Assembly (NCBI GenBank): GCA_040756995.1
Contig: JBFLYK010000007.1
Location: 1-64,000, forward strand
Source of the DNA: BP-133 sp040756995
Lineage (GTDB): Bacteria > Actinomycetota > Acidimicrobiia > IMCC26256 > BP-133
DNA: 64,000 nt
Direction: 5' to 3'
The translations under genes were made by a program, and so were the position numbers. Shown here one piece after another: positions 34,649-42,461 of this stretch (position 1 is its first letter; every line of letters begins with the position of its first letter). Below the pieces are notes generated by a model. The model was not told the DNA's origin. It did no database searches and was given only the letters and a program-made list of their open reading frames with translations.

Positions 34649-35293
34649 ATGCCGTCGACGAAGAGCAAGCGATTCGCACTGGCCGGACTGGTCGTCGTGA
34701 TGGCAGCAGCCGGCGGAACGCTGCTGTCGATCGGCCGGGATCGCCCGGCGACCCGTCTGGCGGCATCGTCGCAGCACCCGACGCAGATCCCGACCTCCAC
34801 CAGCGCCCCCAACCCTCCCACTGATGAACTGGTGGAGTTCCGGGGTGAGCAGGCCGGGTTCACGCTCCGGTACCCCGGGGCGTGGGCCCGGCCGACCTCC
34901 CGCGATCCCGAGGTGGTCTTCGTGGCCGCCGAGCACGATCCGGCCCGCAACCTCGGCGGGTCGATCCTCGTCCGGGCCACTCCCCTGCCGAACGAGATCA
35001 GCAGGGCGCAGCTGGCCGAGGTCCGCCGGGCGACCGACGAGATCGTGGCCGCCGCGCCGGACGTGGAAGTCAAGGCCCAGCCGGCCGAGACCGAGGTGGC
35101 CGGCCTGCCCGGCTGGTACTACCTCTACACGTTCCGCGATCCGGTGAGCGGCCAGCGCGGCGCCCACTCGCACTACTTCCTCTTCCGGGGCCGGACGATG
35201 CTCTCGGTCGTCCTCCAGGCCCTGCCCCAGGACGACTTCGGTCGTCTGGCGCCTCTCTTCGACCGGATCGTCGGCAGCCTTCGGGTGCTGTAA
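34649..35293 (+). CDS. Membrane-anchored or secreted protein with PsbP/LpqN-like domain
   Basis: 214 aa. An N-terminal signal anchor (about 9-28, FALAGLVVVMAAAGGTLLSI), a Ser/Thr/Pro linker (about 37-58), and a compact alpha/beta domain with GFTLRYPGAWARPTSRDPEV, AGLPGWYYLYTF and TMLSVVLQALPQDDF. The F-x-L-x-Y-P-x-x-W pattern is typical of PsbP-like and LpqN-like extracytoplasmic domains. It is the final gene of the long plus-strand operon and lies 14 bp from convergent coxE. Role unknown; it acts outside the cell membrane like the heptad domains of F-H. Confidence 0.7.
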   Translation: MPSTKSKRFALAGLVVVMAAAGGTLLSIGRDRPATRLAASSQHPTQIPTSTSAPNPPTDELVEFRGEQAGFTLRYPGAWARPTSRDPEVVFVAAEHDPARNLGGSILVRATPLPNEISRAQLAEVRRATDEIVAAAPDVEVKAQPAETEVAGLPGWYYLYTFRDPVSGQRGAHSHYFLFRGRTMLSVVLQALPQDDFGRLAPLFDRIVGSLRVL

Positions 35294-35307
35294 TGCCCGG
35301 GCGACGC

Positions 35308-36474
35308 CTAGGCCAGCGCCGGGAGGCAGGTCGCCAGTTCCTCGAGGCTGCTGAGGTCGTGGCCGGAGAGCAGCAGGTCGACGTGCGGCAGGGCGGCCAG
35401 CATTCCCACCGCCCGGGGCCGGAAGTCGGCGTTGTCACCCTTCAAGGGATTCATCCACACGATGCGGTGGCTCAACCGGGCCAGGCGCTCCATGGCCGTG
35501 GCCAGCAACTCGGGGTCACCCCGCTCCAGCCCGTCCGAGCAGATCACGACGATCGCGCCCCGGCACACGCCCCGGCGACCCCAGTGCCGCACGAAGCGGT
35601 CGAGCGACGCGCCGATCTTGGTGCCGCCTTCCCAGTCGACGACGGCGGCGGCCGCCTCGGCCAGGGCCTGATCGGGGTCCCGCCGGGACACCGCTTCGGT
35701 GATCCGGGTGAGGTGCGTGCCGAAGCAGAACACCTCGACCCGCCCGAACAGCCGCCCCGCCGGGCCGGACGAGACGCGGGCCGCGGAATGGGCGAACTGC
35801 AGCAGCGCCCGGGAGTAGTCGGCCATGGAACCCGACACGTCGAGGATGAGCACCACCTTGCGCCGCCGGATGCGCCGCTCCCGCCAGCACTGCTCGATCA
35901 TCTCGCCCTGGGTCCGCAGGCCGTGGCGGATGGTGCGGCGCAGATCGGGGTACCGGCTCGACCGGCCGGGACGGGTGCGGCGCGTCTTGCGCCGGGGCGG
36001 CAGGAGCCGGAAGCGGGCCATGAGCCGGCGCAGCGCTTCGAGCTCTTCGGGGGTGCACTCGTCGAACCGCTTGTGGCGCAGGGCCTCCACGGTCGAGGCC
36101 ATCAGACCGAGCTCCTCCTCCTCGGGCTTCTCCTCGCCCGGGTCGTCGCCGCTGAGGAGGTCCAGCAGCGATTCGGCTTCGGGCGTCAGCTGAGCCTTCA
36201 GGCGGAGGAACTCCGGCGTGGGGGCCCGCTCCCCGAGGAAGAAGGCCCGGAAGACCCGGTCGTAGACGGCCAGGTCGACCTGGCGGGTGACGAGGCAGGC
36301 CCGCCCCGCCCAGTAGAGGTCGGTGAGGTCGGCCGGATCGAGCCGGGCGGCCGCCCGGCAGTACGTCATGACCTGCTGGGAGCCGACGGCCAGGCCTTCG
36401 GCCCGGAGGGCGTGCCCGAATTTCACCAGAACGTCGAGCATCTCCCGGCCTTTGTTGTCGATTTCCCTGATCAC
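35308..36474 (-). CDS. coxE: CoxE, VWA-domain protein for CO dehydrogenase maturation
   Basis: 388 aa from a GTG at 36474; an ATG at 36441 is possible. Residues 1-190 are the helical CoxE region (GHALRAEGLAVGSQQVMTYC). The C-terminal half is a von Willebrand A domain with the MIDAS motif VLILDVSGSMADYSR, the Thr in GGTKIG and the Asp in ICSDGLERGD. With CoxD it completes the Mo-S-Cu centre of CO dehydrogenase. Oddly it is on the opposite strand from coxD and about 1.7 kb away, whereas coxD and coxE are usually adjacent. Confidence 0.92.
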   Translation of the reverse strand: MIREIDNKGREMLDVLVKFGHALRAEGLAVGSQQVMTYCRAAARLDPADLTDLYWAGRACLVTRQVDLAVYDRVFRAFFLGERAPTPEFLRLKAQLTPEAESLLDLLSGDDPGEEKPEEEELGLMASTVEALRHKRFDECTPEELEALRRLMARFRLLPPRRKTRRTRPGRSSRYPDLRRTIRHGLRTQGEMIEQCWRERRIRRRKVVLILDVSGSMADYSRALLQFAHSAARVSSGPAGRLFGRVEVFCFGTHLTRITEAVSRRDPDQALAEAAAAVVDWEGGTKIGASLDRFVRHWGRRGVCRGAIVVICSDGLERGDPELLATAMERLARLSHRIVWMNPLKGDNADFRPRAVGMLAALPHVDLLLSGHDLSSLEELATCLPALA

Positions 36475-36523
36475 ATTCAGAGAATAACTGCCGCTACCGC
36501 GAACGCAAAAGGAAATCTGCGTT
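36475..36523. promoter_or_regulatory. coxE/sod divergent promoter
   Basis: 49-bp AT-richer gap between two divergent genes. The sod ATG has AAAAGGAAA about 9 bases upstream. On the minus strand TTATTCT lies just before the coxE GTG without a Shine-Dalgarno sequence, so the coxE transcript may be leaderless. The assignment rests on position and composition. Confidence 0.35.
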
Positions 36524-37189
36524 ATGGAGATATTTTCGGCTCACACGCTGCCTGATCTTCCCTATTCCTACGACGCGCTTGAGCCCTATATCGGCGGCGA
36601 GACGCTGGCCATCCACCATCAGCTGGTGCACCAGCGCCATGTCGACGGCCTCAACGCCACGCTCGCCCAGCTCGACGGGTCGCTCAGGGAGCTGCCGGTC
36701 GATGAACTGCTCCGCAACATCGACCATGTACCGGAGGACTCCCGCACGGCCATCCGCAACCACGGCGGCGGGCACGCCAACCACAGCCTGTTGTGGGCCA
36801 GCCTGTCCCCCGGCGGCGGCGGAAAGCCGGCGGGAGAGCTGGGTGCGGCGATCGACGAGACGTTCGGGTCGTTCGAGACGTTCAAGGCCCGGGTCGGGCT
36901 CGTCGCCGCCAACCTGTTCGGCAGCGGCTGGCTCTGGGTCATCCTGACCCGGGGCAAGCTCGTGACATACACCCTGCCCAACGAGGATTCGCCGCTCCTC
37001 GTCGGCGAGCAGCCCCTGCTGGGCATCGACCTGTGGGAGCACGCCTACTGCCGGACCCACGGGCCGCGGCTGGAGGAGTACCTCGACGCCGTCTGGAACG
37101 TCGTCGACTGGGCCGTGGTCGGCCGCCGTTACGAGGCCGCCCACAACGCCGCCGCCCAACGGCGGTGTTCATCAATTCAATGCGCCTGA
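36524..37189 (+). CDS. sodA: Superoxide dismutase, Fe/Mn family
   Basis: 221 aa. The ligand segments are AIHHQLVHQRHVDGLN (first His ligand), GGGHANHSLLWASL (second His), and DLWEHAYC (Asp and His ligands), with GSGWLWVIL between. The enzyme removes superoxide in the cytoplasm. The segment usually reading HHxxHHxxYV is HHQLVHQRHV, slightly off consensus. Fe or Mn preference cannot be decided. It lies between coxE and coxD, which suggests protection of CO oxidation from oxygen by-products. The C-terminus ends QRRCSSIQCA with two cysteines. Confidence 0.93.
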   Translation: MEIFSAHTLPDLPYSYDALEPYIGGETLAIHHQLVHQRHVDGLNATLAQLDGSLRELPVDELLRNIDHVPEDSRTAIRNHGGGHANHSLLWASLSPGGGGKPAGELGAAIDETFGSFETFKARVGLVAANLFGSGWLWVILTRGKLVTYTLPNEDSPLLVGEQPLLGIDLWEHAYCRTHGPRLEEYLDAVWNVVDWAVVGRRYEAAHNAAAQRRCSSIQCA

Positions 37190-37201
37190 GGAGGCCGAGC
37201 G

Positions 37202-37402
37202 ATGTTCAAGCGCAGGAAGACGCACGGCGACGACCACCGGCAGGAACCGGCTCCGCCGTCCACGCTGGAGGAGATCGATGCCCGCACGACCTGCTACCCG
37301 CAGGACGCCGAAGCGCCGCCGCCGGTGATCGGGCAGCCTCGGACGACCGTGTACCGCCAGGCGGTGCGATGGAACCGCGGCGGCTACGACACGCTGAACT
37401 GA
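37202..37402 (+). CDS. Small hypothetical protein
   Basis: 66 aa, 12 bp after sod, with GAGGAGG in the gap upstream of the ATG. Highly charged N-terminus (MFKRRKTHGDDHRQE), then STLEEIDARTTCYPQD, a PPPV segment and an aromatic tail (TTVYRQAVRWNRGGYDTLN). No membrane helix and no known domain. The good ribosome-binding site and position suggest a real gene co-transcribed with sod. Confidence 0.6.
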   Translation: MFKRRKTHGDDHRQEPAPPSTLEEIDARTTCYPQDAEAPPPVIGQPRTTVYRQAVRWNRGGYDTLN

Positions 37403-37416
37403 ACGGCGGGCGGGGT

Positions 37417-37854
37417 TCAGCCCTCGAAGTCGGGCCCTTGCGGGGCCAGCGGGCCGGTCACCTCCGTCTCGTAGGCCCCGATCCACTCCGATTTCCAGGC
37501 CCGGTCGTAGCGCTGCGGGTTGCAGGCCGGTTCGTAGAGGGCGATGAGCTCCTGGGCCATCGACTCCCGGTGGGCCCGGGTTCCGCCCGGCGGATTGAAC
37601 GTGCCGATGTACACCTGCCACTTCGAACCGGCCCGCTCCGCCCAGCAGGGCGCCGCCGGGTGCTTCCAGGGGAAGCCCTCGGCGGACAGGTCGTCGGAAT
37701 GGCCGACATAGATGACGGCGTACGTCTCCCGCCGCCCGTCGGGATCAGGCTTGTACATGACAGCGAAGATCCCGGGCTCGGCGGGAGGCGTCCAGCCGCC
37801 GAGCAGCCACGGGCCTTCGAAGGAGTAGCCGGCCAAGCTGCCGAGACGGATCAC
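37417..37854 (-). CDS. GIY-YIG-like protein of unknown function
   Basis: 145 aa from a GTG. PGIFAVMYK and, 18 residues on, AVIYVGHSDDL resemble the two strands that name the GIY-YIG nuclease fold (Y/F replaces the second Tyr). A helix with a Glu (HRESMAQELIALYEPACNP) and an Asn follow, as in the catalytic core. The N-terminal 25 residues (GYSFEGPWLLGGWTPP) are specific. Such single-domain proteins may be nucleases or inactive relatives. Convergent with the sod pair. Assignment is by pattern only. Confidence 0.55.
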   Translation of the reverse strand: MIRLGSLAGYSFEGPWLLGGWTPPAEPGIFAVMYKPDPDGRRETYAVIYVGHSDDLSAEGFPWKHPAAPCWAERAGSKWQVYIGTFNPPGGTRAHRESMAQELIALYEPACNPQRYDRAWKSEWIGAYETEVTGPLAPQGPDFEG

Positions 37855-37883
37855 CGCAAACCCCTTGTGAGGAAAGGGCCATC

Positions 37884-38195
37884 ATGCCACCGACAGGATC
37901 GACGGGGGAACTGATGACGGACGACGGACGAGCGGCCCTGGAGCGCGAGCTCGCCTGGGCCGACCGCGAGTCGGACGATCTCCGCCTGCAGATGGACACG
38001 CTGCGCCAGGTCACGGCCAGCGAGGTCGAACGGGGCTGGACCTCCCCCTGGAAGAGTCCCGACACCGTCGACGCCAAGGTCCGGGCCCGACTGGCGGGCC
38101 ACCAGGGCTACCAGGCGCTGCGCCGGCGGCAACGGGAGCTCGACGAGCGGCGGCGAATGCTGCGGCGCGTCCTCGAGGAAGGATCGTCGTCTTGA
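37884..38195 (+). CDS. Hypothetical coiled-coil protein upstream of coxD
   Basis: 103 aa from an ATG (an ATG at 37914 with a better local context is an alternative). Almost wholly helical and charged: ALERELAWADRESDDLRLQMD and LRRRQRELDERRRMLRRVLEE are strong coiled-coil segments joined by a Trp/Pro turn (RGWTSPWKSPDTVD). No family is recognised. Its TGA overlaps the TTG start of coxD, so the two are coupled; a role as a CoxD partner is a reasonable guess. Confidence 0.65.
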   Translation: MPPTGSTGELMTDDGRAALERELAWADRESDDLRLQMDTLRQVTASEVERGWTSPWKSPDTVDAKVRARLAGHQGYQALRRRQRELDERRRMLRRVLEEGSSS

Positions 38196-39067
38196 AGTAC
38201 CCGGCGTCCGTCGACGAACTCATCGAGATCCTCCGGGGCCAGAGCTATCTCGCCGACCGGGGTCTGGCCACCGCCGTCTTCCTCGGCATCTCCCTGGGCC
38301 GGCCCGTCCTGCTCGAAGGGGAGCCGGGGGTCGGCAAGACCGAGATGGCCAAGGCGCTGGCCGCCGCCTTCGGAAGTGAGCTGATCCGCCTGCAGTGCTA
38401 CGAGGGCATCGACGCCAATCAGGCGCTCTACGAATGGGACTACAGCCGCCAGCTGCTCTACGTCCGGGCGCTGAACGAGCAGGAGGCCTCAGCCCGGCAG
38501 GCCGTCAACGATCTCTTCGGACCGGAGTTCCTGGTGGAGCGGCCGCTGCTCAAGGCCACCCGGGCCGGGGAGCGGGCGGTGCTGCTGGTGGACGAGATCG
38601 ACCGGGCCGACGACGAGTTCGAGGCCTTCCTGCTCGAGGTGCTGTCGGACTTCCAGGTGACGATCCCGGAGATCGGGACGATCAGGGCGGAACGGCCGCC
38701 GATCGTGATCATCACGTCGAACCGCACCCGGGAATTGCACGACGCCCTCAAGCGCCGCTGCCTCTATCACTGGATCGACTACCCGACGCCGGAGCGGGAG
38801 GCGGACGTCGTGCGTGTGCGGGCGCCCGAGGTCTCTCCGGCCCTGGCCAGCAAGGTGGTGGCCGCCGTCACGCACCTGCGCCGCATGGACCTGGTGAAGA
38901 AGCCGGGCCTGGCCGAGACGATCGACTGGGCCCGGGCGCTCGAGTTCCTCGGTGCCGACGGGCTCGATCCGGTCATGGCCGAGGAGACCCTCGGCTCGGT
39001 GATCAAGGACCACGACGACTACGTGCTGGTGCGCAACAGCCTCGGGCACGTGGTCGGGGAAGGCTGA
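38192..39067 (+). CDS. coxD: CoxD, MoxR-type AAA+ ATPase
   Basis: 291 aa from a TTG (TTGA overlap). Walker A GEPGVGKTEMAKAL (about 47-60), Walker B VLLVDEIDRAD (about 130-140), sensor 1 IVIITSNRTREL and the C-terminal lid. The CYEGIDANQALYEWDY segment is typical of CoxD. CoxD unfolds or remodels the CO dehydrogenase active site for stepwise insertion of S and Cu, working with the VWA protein CoxE. The pair is split here by sod and small genes. Confidence 0.93.
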   Translation: MKYPASVDELIEILRGQSYLADRGLATAVFLGISLGRPVLLEGEPGVGKTEMAKALAAAFGSELIRLQCYEGIDANQALYEWDYSRQLLYVRALNEQEASARQAVNDLFGPEFLVERPLLKATRAGERAVLLVDEIDRADDEFEAFLLEVLSDFQVTIPEIGTIRAERPPIVIITSNRTRELHDALKRRCLYHWIDYPTPEREADVVRVRAPEVSPALASKVVAAVTHLRRMDLVKKPGLAETIDWARALEFLGADGLDPVMAEETLGSVIKDHDDYVLVRNSLGHVVGEG

Positions 39068-39070
39068 ACG

Positions 39071-39361
39071 ATGACATCACTGTGGAGTGTCGGAATCGCC
39101 GTCGCCGGCGAAGAGGTGATGACGCTGCAGCGCATCAGCGACCTGGCCGACGCCGTCGCCCCGAGCGGCGGGATCGCGTCGGGCATCGGCCAGGCCGGCT
39201 ACGGCGTCACCGTCCTCGTCGAGGCCGCCGACCGGGAAGCCGCCATCGCCGAAGCGACGGCCATCCTCCGCACCGCCGCCCGCCAAGCCAACCTCCCCGA
39301 GTGGCCCGTCTCCCGCGTCGAAGCCACCAGCGAAGAAGAGGCCTACGCCCAACCGGACTGA
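39071..39361 (+). CDS. Hypothetical protein downstream of coxD
   Basis: 96 aa, 3 bp after coxD. An alpha/beta pattern is visible (SLWSVGIAVAGEEVMTLQRI, YGVTVLVEAADREAAIAEAT, FRTAARQANLPEWPVSRVEA-like end), compatible with a small ferredoxin-like fold of the type that ends in an acidic tail (EATSEEEAYAQPD). No family is recognised with confidence. It is the last plus-strand gene before the minus-strand Rieske cluster. Confidence 0.6.
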   Translation: MTSLWSVGIAVAGEEVMTLQRISDLADAVAPSGGIASGIGQAGYGVTVLVEAADREAAIAEATAILRTAARQANLPEWPVSRVEATSEEEAYAQPD

Positions 39362-39452
39362 AGCTTCTCCGCCCGACCGAGCTAGCGCTGGCGTAGCCGC
39401 GTGCGGTCTCAGCTCGTTGCTCGGCCAGCGGTCGGTGGGCCGGACGTCGCCG

Positions 39453-40457
39453 TCAGCCGGTGATTCCGAGCTTGCGCTTCGTCGCTTCCAGGTCGAGACC
39501 TTGGAGACGGAGCAAATTCTCGCCGAGGATCTTCCGCTTGGCCTGCTCGGTGAGCGGCGGGTAGCCGTAACCGTCGATGAGGTCCTGGGGCAGTTCGAAC
39601 TCCCAGAATTTCTGCAATGCCCACTGGGGCTGCCAAACGGGAGCCTCACTGCCGTAGATGATCTTGTCCTCTCCCGCCCAGAAGAGCAGTTTGCCGATGA
39701 TCTCCGCGAACTGACGGGGAGACCGTCCGATCAGGTTGACGGTCGCCGCGATCGAGGCGTACAGGTTCGGAAAGCGGATGACCTGCCAGCACACCTCGTC
39801 GAGGAACGGCAGGCCGACGTGGTAGATGATGAAGTTGATGTCGGGGAAGTTCTCGGCCGCGCCGTCCATGTCCCAGGTCTGGGTGTGTTCCAGGTGCTGG
39901 GGGCCGAGCGGCGCTCCCTTGTGCACGGCGATGGTGGTGACGCCCAGCTCGAGAGCCTTCTCGAAGATGGGGAAGGCGATCTGGGGGTCGTCCATCCGCC
40001 ACGGGAAGTGCTGTCCGTAGTCGTAGCGGACGTTGTAGAACTTGAAGGCTTTGGCGCCGAACTCTTTCACCTGGATTTCCATGAGTTCGAGCGCCTTGCG
40101 TCCCTCGAGGGGGTTGACGGTGCCCCAGAAGACCGTGCGGTCGGGATCGATGTTGGCGAACTCGACGCAGCGCTCCCATGACGACAGCCCGTCTTTGTAC
40201 AGGTCGGTGAGCGGCAGCGGCATCGACACGGCCATGTCGGTATCAGAGTGGCCGTAGACCATGTCATGCAGTTCCTCGGGGCTCCACTCCTTGAGGAACT
40301 CGTCGGCTGACAGGACGCCGGCGTCAGGCGGGGTCAGCACCTGGTGGAAGGCGTAGAGGTGGTTGGAGAACATCTGGCCGGCGGAGCCCAGGGCGTTGGC
40401 CGGGTCGAAGTTGAAGACGTGACAGACGGCGTCGAAGACGAAGGCATCGCCGATCAT
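39453..40457 (-). CDS. Amidohydrolase-2 family (ACMSD-like) protein
   Basis: 334 aa from the ATG at 40457. Metal-dependent TIM-barrel hydrolase: DAVCHVFNF at the N-terminus, AFKFYNVRYDYG, VTTIAVHKGAP, FIIYHVGLPFLDE, and a C-terminal catalytic Asp/Glu region IIYGSEAPVWQPQ. The N-terminal strand reads D-A-V-C-H where relatives have H-x-H, so one metal ligand is changed. Relatives decarboxylate or hydrolyse ring-cleavage products. It ends a five-gene operon with a Rieske oxygenase and overlaps the MIP18-family gene by 4 bp. Confidence 0.82.
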   Translation of the reverse strand: MIGDAFVFDAVCHVFNFDPANALGSAGQMFSNHLYAFHQVLTPPDAGVLSADEFLKEWSPEELHDMVYGHSDTDMAVSMPLPLTDLYKDGLSSWERCVEFANIDPDRTVFWGTVNPLEGRKALELMEIQVKEFGAKAFKFYNVRYDYGQHFPWRMDDPQIAFPIFEKALELGVTTIAVHKGAPLGPQHLEHTQTWDMDGAAENFPDINFIIYHVGLPFLDEVCWQVIRFPNLYASIAATVNLIGRSPRQFAEIIGKLLFWAGEDKIIYGSEAPVWQPQWALQKFWEFELPQDLIDGYGYPPLTEQAKRKILGENLLRLQGLDLEATKRKLGITG

Positions 40458-40867
40458 GAGAAGAGCTCCTCTCGGTTGACCACGGTGAGGTTCTCGGCCA
40501 GGTACGCGGAACGGTCGGGGACGGCCGACGGTGGTGGCAGCCAGCGGAGCTTGGCCCGGGCGGAGTCGGCCAGCCGTTCGGTGCTCCAGGGAACGTCCCA
40601 GGTGAGTTCGACGGTGGCGTCGGTCACGCCCGGCACGGAGCGGGTGGCCGCCTCCACTTCGCCGAGGAGATCGACCGCGAAGGGGCACCATCCGGAGGTG
40701 AGCACCAGCGTCACGCGGGCTGCGCCGTCGTCGGCGACATCCACCGAGTGGATCAACCCCATGTCGACGACGTTGATGCCTTTCTCCTTGCAGCAGGGAT
40801 CGATCACGGCTCGCAGGCCGTCGACGACATCGGCCGGCGCGGCGTGGCAGGGAGGTTGCGTGGTCAT
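40454..40867 (-). CDS. MIP18/PaaD-family (DUF59) metal-sulfur cluster assembly factor
   Basis: 137 aa from the ATG at 40867. It contains the DUF59 core (NVVDMGLIHSVDV, ARVTLVLTSGWCPFAVDLLGE) with the conserved Cys in SGWCP, and an extra CC pair earlier (IDPCCKEKG). A C-terminal extension of about 45 residues is added. Family members help mature Fe-S proteins; PaaD serves a ring epoxidase. Next to a Rieske oxygenase gene it most likely matures that enzyme's centre. Confidence 0.8.
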   Translation of the reverse strand: MTTQPPCHAAPADVVDGLRAVIDPCCKEKGINVVDMGLIHSVDVADDGAARVTLVLTSGWCPFAVDLLGEVEAATRSVPGVTDATVELTWDVPWSTERLADSARAKLRWLPPPSAVPDRSAYLAENLTVVNREELFS

Positions 40868-41061
40868 GGTGTGGCCGCCTGCGCGCTGGCCATTCCGACG
40901 ACGAACTCGATCATGTGGATGTCGGCCCACTTGAGTTCCCCGGACGACCACCGGCCGTCGGGGTGGAACACCCCGGTCGTTCCGTCGGGTCGTTCGACGC
41001 GGACGGTGCCGTCGTCGGTGACCTCGTAGAGGTCACCGGTTCTCCAGTGCCGGTGAGCCAT
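40864..41061 (-). CDS. Small hypothetical protein in the Rieske operon
   Basis: 65 aa. The N-terminal half (HWRTGDLYEVTDDGTVRVER then PDGTTGVFHPDGRWSSGELK) is a likely small beta-barrel with repeated D-G turns; the C-terminal half is helical (WADIHMIEFVVGM). Its ATG shares a base with the Rieske stop (TGATG) and its stop overlaps the next ATG (ATGA). Coupling on both sides makes it a real gene. Function unknown; a small accessory subunit is conceivable. Confidence 0.65.
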   Translation of the reverse strand: MAHRHWRTGDLYEVTDDGTVRVERPDGTTGVFHPDGRWSSGELKWADIHMIEFVVGMASAQAATP

Positions 41062-42461
41062 CAGATGTCTCCCCGCAGGTAGCGGTCGAGGACCTGGTCG
41101 TGGTGGCGGACCAGGCTTTCCTGGTAGGTGCTCAGCGTGATTCCCGATCTGAGCGAGGTGCGCAGCCCCCGCTGGTTGCGGACGATATTGCTCTGGTCCT
41201 GGTCGAAGATCGGGGCCAGGAACGGCCCGAGCGCCGGCGCGGCCGCGAACGAGTCGTCGGGGCCGAGCCACTGCACCTCCGCCGGAGGCGGGACCTCGGC
41301 GTCGTCCGGCAACGGCGCCAGCATCATGATCTCCATCACCGACATCTCCGGGTCGTCGCCGTAGGGCCGGAACCGGTAGACGAGTGGCAGGGCGTAGCCG
41401 GCCCAGATCACGAGGTTCGGGAAGGCGTAGTACACGATGATGTCGAGCAGGTCGGCGTCCGCCCAGTCCGGCAACGTCAAGCCGAGACCGTCGGTGAGCT
41501 GCTGGCGGCCGAGCGTCGCCAGCATCGCTCGGGCGGTCATCCCTTCGGGCAGCGGGATCTGGGCGTCGATCCCCGCCAGTTGCAGGGTGGCGTCCAGGAT
41601 CTCCTGCTGCGTGAGCTCGACCGGCAACGCCGGGCTCGGTACGCCCTGCATGAACAGAATGCGGCTGACCTGGTCGTAGCAGTCGTACTGAATGTTGAGG
41701 TCGGCGAGGGCGGGCAGGCCCTGGGGGTGGCTGGTCGGAACGTGGTACCCCTCCATGAACGCCGCCATGGCGACTTTCCAGTTGGCGCGGAACACCTTGG
41801 CGACATGCACCGTCTTGGCCCGTTTGCCGAGCGGCCAGCGCCGGAAATGGTCCGGCATGGGCGCCAGCTGTTGGGCCAGCGGCGCGGCGGCGAGATCGGG
41901 GTTGACGAACACGAACCCGCCCCAGGTGTCGACGGCGAGTTCCGGTAGGCACAGTTGCGCACGGTCGACATGGGCGAAGTCCCAGGCGCACGGCATGTCC
42001 TTGAACGTGCCGTCGAGGTTCCAGGCCCAGCCGTGGTACTGGCAGCGAAGCTCCGGCACCGTCCCGTCGAAGCTGCGCAGCTGGGTGCCCCGGTGCAGGC
42101 ACGAGTTCCAGTACGCCTTGACCGTCCCGGCCGGTGTCCGCACCACCAGCACGGACAGACCGGCGATCTCGTAGACGACGGTGTCGCCGCTGTTGGGCAG
42201 GTCGTCCTCGCGGCAGGCCATCTGCCATGTCCGCTTCCAGACCCGTTCGACCTCGAGGTCGTGGAACGCCTTGGTCGTGTACCGGTCCTTGGGGATGTCG
42301 TCGTCACCGAGGTAGCGCCAGTGTTCGGCGAACTCGGCCGGCAGCACGTCGCCGATCTCGGTCCGGTAGACGTCCTGAACCGACGGGACGCCGGGGCAGC
42401 GGGCGCAGCCCGGGTCGGGACCGACGTCGGAGGCGTCGTCCCGGGGACGCAGCAGGGTCAC
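41061..42461 (-). CDS. Rieske non-heme iron oxygenase, alpha subunit
   Basis: 466 aa from the GTG at 42461, which has GGAGG upstream. Rieske [2Fe-2S] motif: C121-x-H123 and C140-x2-H143 in SCLHRGTQLRSF and LRCQYHGWAW. The catalytic domain has the iron-binding region FMEGYHVPTSHPQG. It should hydroxylate an aromatic or similar compound with O2 and electrons from a ferredoxin. No reductase or ferredoxin gene is nearby. The two extra Cys residues near the N-terminus (Cys19, Cys22) are unusual. Coupled to the SnoaL-like gene by GTGA. Confidence 0.9.
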   Translation of the reverse strand: MTLLRPRDDASDVGPDPGCARCPGVPSVQDVYRTEIGDVLPAEFAEHWRYLGDDDIPKDRYTTKAFHDLEVERVWKRTWQMACREDDLPNSGDTVVYEIAGLSVLVVRTPAGTVKAYWNSCLHRGTQLRSFDGTVPELRCQYHGWAWNLDGTFKDMPCAWDFAHVDRAQLCLPELAVDTWGGFVFVNPDLAAAPLAQQLAPMPDHFRRWPLGKRAKTVHVAKVFRANWKVAMAAFMEGYHVPTSHPQGLPALADLNIQYDCYDQVSRILFMQGVPSPALPVELTQQEILDATLQLAGIDAQIPLPEGMTARAMLATLGRQQLTDGLGLTLPDWADADLLDIIVYYAFPNLVIWAGYALPLVYRFRPYGDDPEMSVMEIMMLAPLPDDAEVPPPAEVQWLGPDDSFAAAPALGPFLAPIFDQDQSNIVRNQRGLRTSLRSGITLSTYQESLVRHHDQVLDRYLRGDI

